From: Oscillospiraceae bacterium
GTDB taxonomy: Bacteria; Bacillota; Clostridia; Oscillospirales; Ruminococcaceae
NCBI GenBank assembly: GCA_017396055.1
Contig: JAFQND010000180.1
Coordinates: 1 to 14,982, forward strand
Direction of reading: 5' to 3'
DNA length: 14,982 bases
Part shown: one piece after another, positions 13,280 to 14,982 of the stretch
Position numbering within the stretch: position 1 is the stretch's first letter
How the letters are laid out: every line of letters begins with the position of its first letter
Notes under the pieces: generated by a model
What the model saw: only the letters and a program-made list of their open reading frames with translations
Told to the model about the DNA's origin: nothing
The model's database searches: none
Position numbers and translations under genes: made by a program

Positions 13280-14982
13280 TTGGATAAGCCGCAGATCTTA
13301 GAGCCCCATCTTCTCGACAAGCTCTCCCCCATGATGCTGCAGTATGTAGACATCAAGAAAAAACATCAGGATTATATTCTCTTTTACCGTCTGGGCGATT
13401 TTTATGAGATGTTCTTTGAGGATGCCCTTACCGCATCCCGCGAACTGGAACTGACCCTGACCGGCCGCGACTGCGGTCTGCCCGAACGTGCCCCCATGTG
13501 CGGCGTGCCCTATCATGCCTGTGACACCTATGTCAAGCGGCTGGTGGAAAAGGGCTATAAAGTCGCCATCTGTGAACAGGTGGAATCCCCTTATCAGGCA
13601 AAGGGTGTTGTCAAGCGGGAGGTCATCCGCATCACCACCCCCGGTACCGTCTTTGAAAGTTCCATGCTCCCCGAGGGTGAGAACAATTATCTCTGCTCTC
13701 TCTATCTTGGTGAGGACGGCTATGGCATCTGTTTTGCCGATATCTCCACCGGTGAGATGCAGTTTTGCGAAAACCGTGAAAAAGATCCCGAGCGGGGCAT
13801 CATCGGCGAGTTTTCCCGTTTCTGTCCGGTAGAGCTTCTGTTCAACGACCGCTTCCTCGACTGCAAGGAAGCTGCGTCTTTTCTGAAACAGCGGCTGAAC
13901 TGCACCGTCAGCCCCGTGGACGGCGAAGTATACGACCATGACACCTGCGGAAGAGATATTATCGAACAGTTCGGCGAAGGTTTGACTCAGCTCTCTCTGA
14001 ACGATAAGCCCTATGCCGTTCTGGCGGTGGGCGCCCTTCTGGACTATCTGCGCGAGACCCAGAAATCCGGTATCAGACGCATGACCCAGATCCGCTGTTA
14101 CAACGAGGACAAGACCCTCTTTATCGACTATGCCGCAAGACAGAACCTGGAACTGACCCAGACCATCCGCAGCCGCGAAAAGAAGGGAACTCTTCTCTGG
14201 GTACTGGACCGCACCCGCACCGCCATGGGCAAGCGTCTGCTCCGTCAGTATCTGGAACAGCCCCTCGCTTCCGCTCCCCGTATCCTGCGCAGACAGCGCG
14301 CCGTGGAGGAATTGTTCCGTGACACTATCCGCAGAAGTGAACTTTCCGAAGCTCTCGCCGGCATCTATGACATCCAGCGTCTGATGACCAAGGTTGTCTA
14401 TGGCACCGTAGGTCCCAGAGAGCTGCTCTCCCTTGCCGCCACCGCAGGTCACCTGCCCGAGATCGAAGCGATCATCCGCGATTTTGAATCCCCCCTGCTT
14501 GTCGAACTGCATCGTCAGCTGGATGTGCTTGATGATATCAAAGAACTGATCGACCGGGCCATCGACCCCGACTGCCCCATCACCCTCAAGGACGGCGGCG
14601 TCATCCGTCAGGGATTCAACGCCGAACGGGACGAGCTGCACGATATCCGCACCAATGCCAGAGGCTATCTCTCCGGCATCGAAGAACGTGAGCGGGAACG
14701 CACCGGCATCAAAAACCTCAAGATTGGTTATAACCGCGTGTTCGGTTATTATATCGAGGTCACCAAATCCTTCCTCCACCTTGTCCCCGAAGACTATATC
14801 CGCAAACAGACCCTTGTGGGCGGCGAACGTTATATCACCCAGGAACTGAAGGAGCTGGAGACCAAAGTCCTTTACGCCACCGAAAAACTGGTGGCGCTGG
14901 AAGCACAGCTCTTTGACGAAGTGCGCACCAGAGTCCAGAGCCGTCTTGCCGCCATCGAGCGTACCGCTTCGGTCTGCGCCCA
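13280..14982 (+). CDS. mutS: DNA mismatch repair protein MutS, partial (N-terminal 567 codons)
   Basis: MutS recognises base mismatches and small loops and recruits MutL. The visible part begins with the mismatch-binding domain, whose Phe-x-Glu motif is GDFYEMF with Phe41 and Glu43. Then come GVPYHA, YVKRLVEKGYKVAICEQ, ITTPGTVFE, a connector domain (DISTGEMQF), the core lever (LDRTRTAMGKRLLRQYLEQPL) and the clamp region (IKNLKIGYNRVFGYYIEVTKS, then YITQELKELETKV). The Walker ATPase domain and C-terminus lie beyond the window end. The start is TTG at 13280, with AAAGGAG nine bases upstream; no in-frame ATG occurs before codon 18 (13331), which would cut into the conserved N-terminus. It has its own extended -10 promoter and follows a strong terminator, so it is a separate unit. 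The gene is open to the last base; mutL would be expected downstream. Confidence 0.97.
   Translation, partial: MDKPQILEPHLLDKLSPMMLQYVDIKKKHQDYILFYRLGDFYEMFFEDALTASRELELTLTGRDCGLPERAPMCGVPYHACDTYVKRLVEKGYKVAICEQVESPYQAKGVVKREVIRITTPGTVFESSMLPEGENNYLCSLYLGEDGYGICFADISTGEMQFCENREKDPERGIIGEFSRFCPVELLFNDRFLDCKEAASFLKQRLNCTVSPVDGEVYDHDTCGRDIIEQFGEGLTQLSLNDKPYAVLAVGALLDYLRETQKSGIRRMTQIRCYNEDKTLFIDYAARQNLELTQTIRSREKKGTLLWVLDRTRTAMGKRLLRQYLEQPLASAPRILRRQRAVEELFRDTIRRSELSEALAGIYDIQRLMTKVVYGTVGPRELLSLAATAGHLPEIEAIIRDFESPLLVELHRQLDVLDDIKELIDRAIDPDCPITLKDGGVIRQGFNAERDELHDIRTNARGYLSGIEERERERTGIKNLKIGYNRVFGYYIEVTKSFLHLVPEDYIRKQTLVGGERYITQELKELETKVLYATEKLVALEAQLFDEVRTRVQSRLAAIERTASVCA

Noticed and set aside
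13298..14779. A 493-codon open frame on the minus strand
   Set aside because: It lies entirely antisense to an unmistakable mutS and matches no recognisable family; it is a codon-bias shadow.

Overview
The window reads as chromosomal DNA of a Gram-positive Clostridia bacterium, most likely a gut Oscillospirales/Ruminococcaceae-type organism. This is inferred from GC-rich coding sequence between AT-rich spacers, strong AAGGAG-type ribosome binding sites, sigma-A promoters close to TTGACA-17-TATAAT, two lipoproteins with Firmicutes-style signal peptides, TTG/GTG starts, and a DUF4358-type lipoprotein beside an MBOAT gene. The species cannot be fixed from the sequence alone.

Layout. 1-1714 (minus strand): the N-terminal part of an MBOAT O-acyltransferase (cut by the window edge) preceded by a DUF4358-like lipoprotein with its own promoter. 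1750-5290 (minus): a three-gene operon of a GHMP sugar kinase, a GlmU-like sugar-1-phosphate nucleotidyltransferase and a phosphohexomutase, ending at a strong terminator. Together they could turn a free sugar into a nucleotide sugar and link it to the hexose-6-phosphate pool. 5290-5555: AT-rich spacer. 5556-6680 (plus): a PrsA/SurA-like foldase lipoprotein with promoter and terminator.

6694-9057 is the accessory-looking part. A GDPD-like phosphodiesterase, an AAA_33-type P-loop kinase and a small SLOG-fold protein run as a tight plus-strand operon. A ribbon-helix-helix regulator lies on the minus strand, and a second, intact SLOG (DUF2493/YspA-like) gene diverges from it. The two SLOG proteins align without gaps over about 106 residues, but the upstream one has lost every recognisable ligand-binding motif. 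The regulator and the intact SLOG gene have overlapping divergent promoters next to a perfect 8-bp-arm palindrome. This is the best candidate in the window for an undescribed regulatory or sensing module.

9028-10582 (minus): glyA and a tRNA-Thr(GGT) gene, with terminators and near-consensus promoters; a second perfect-consensus promoter lies further upstream of the tRNA. 10768-13147 (plus): two tandem, highly similar cytoplasmic sialidase-superfamily (Asp-box) genes in one operon. 13178-14982 (plus): mutS, starting at a TTG codon and running off the window end.

Each transcription unit is well insulated: intrinsic terminators were found after the lipoprotein, the mutase, the foldase, both SLOG genes, the tRNA and the sialidase pair. 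No rRNA, CRISPR array, insertion sequence, integrase or phage gene was seen.
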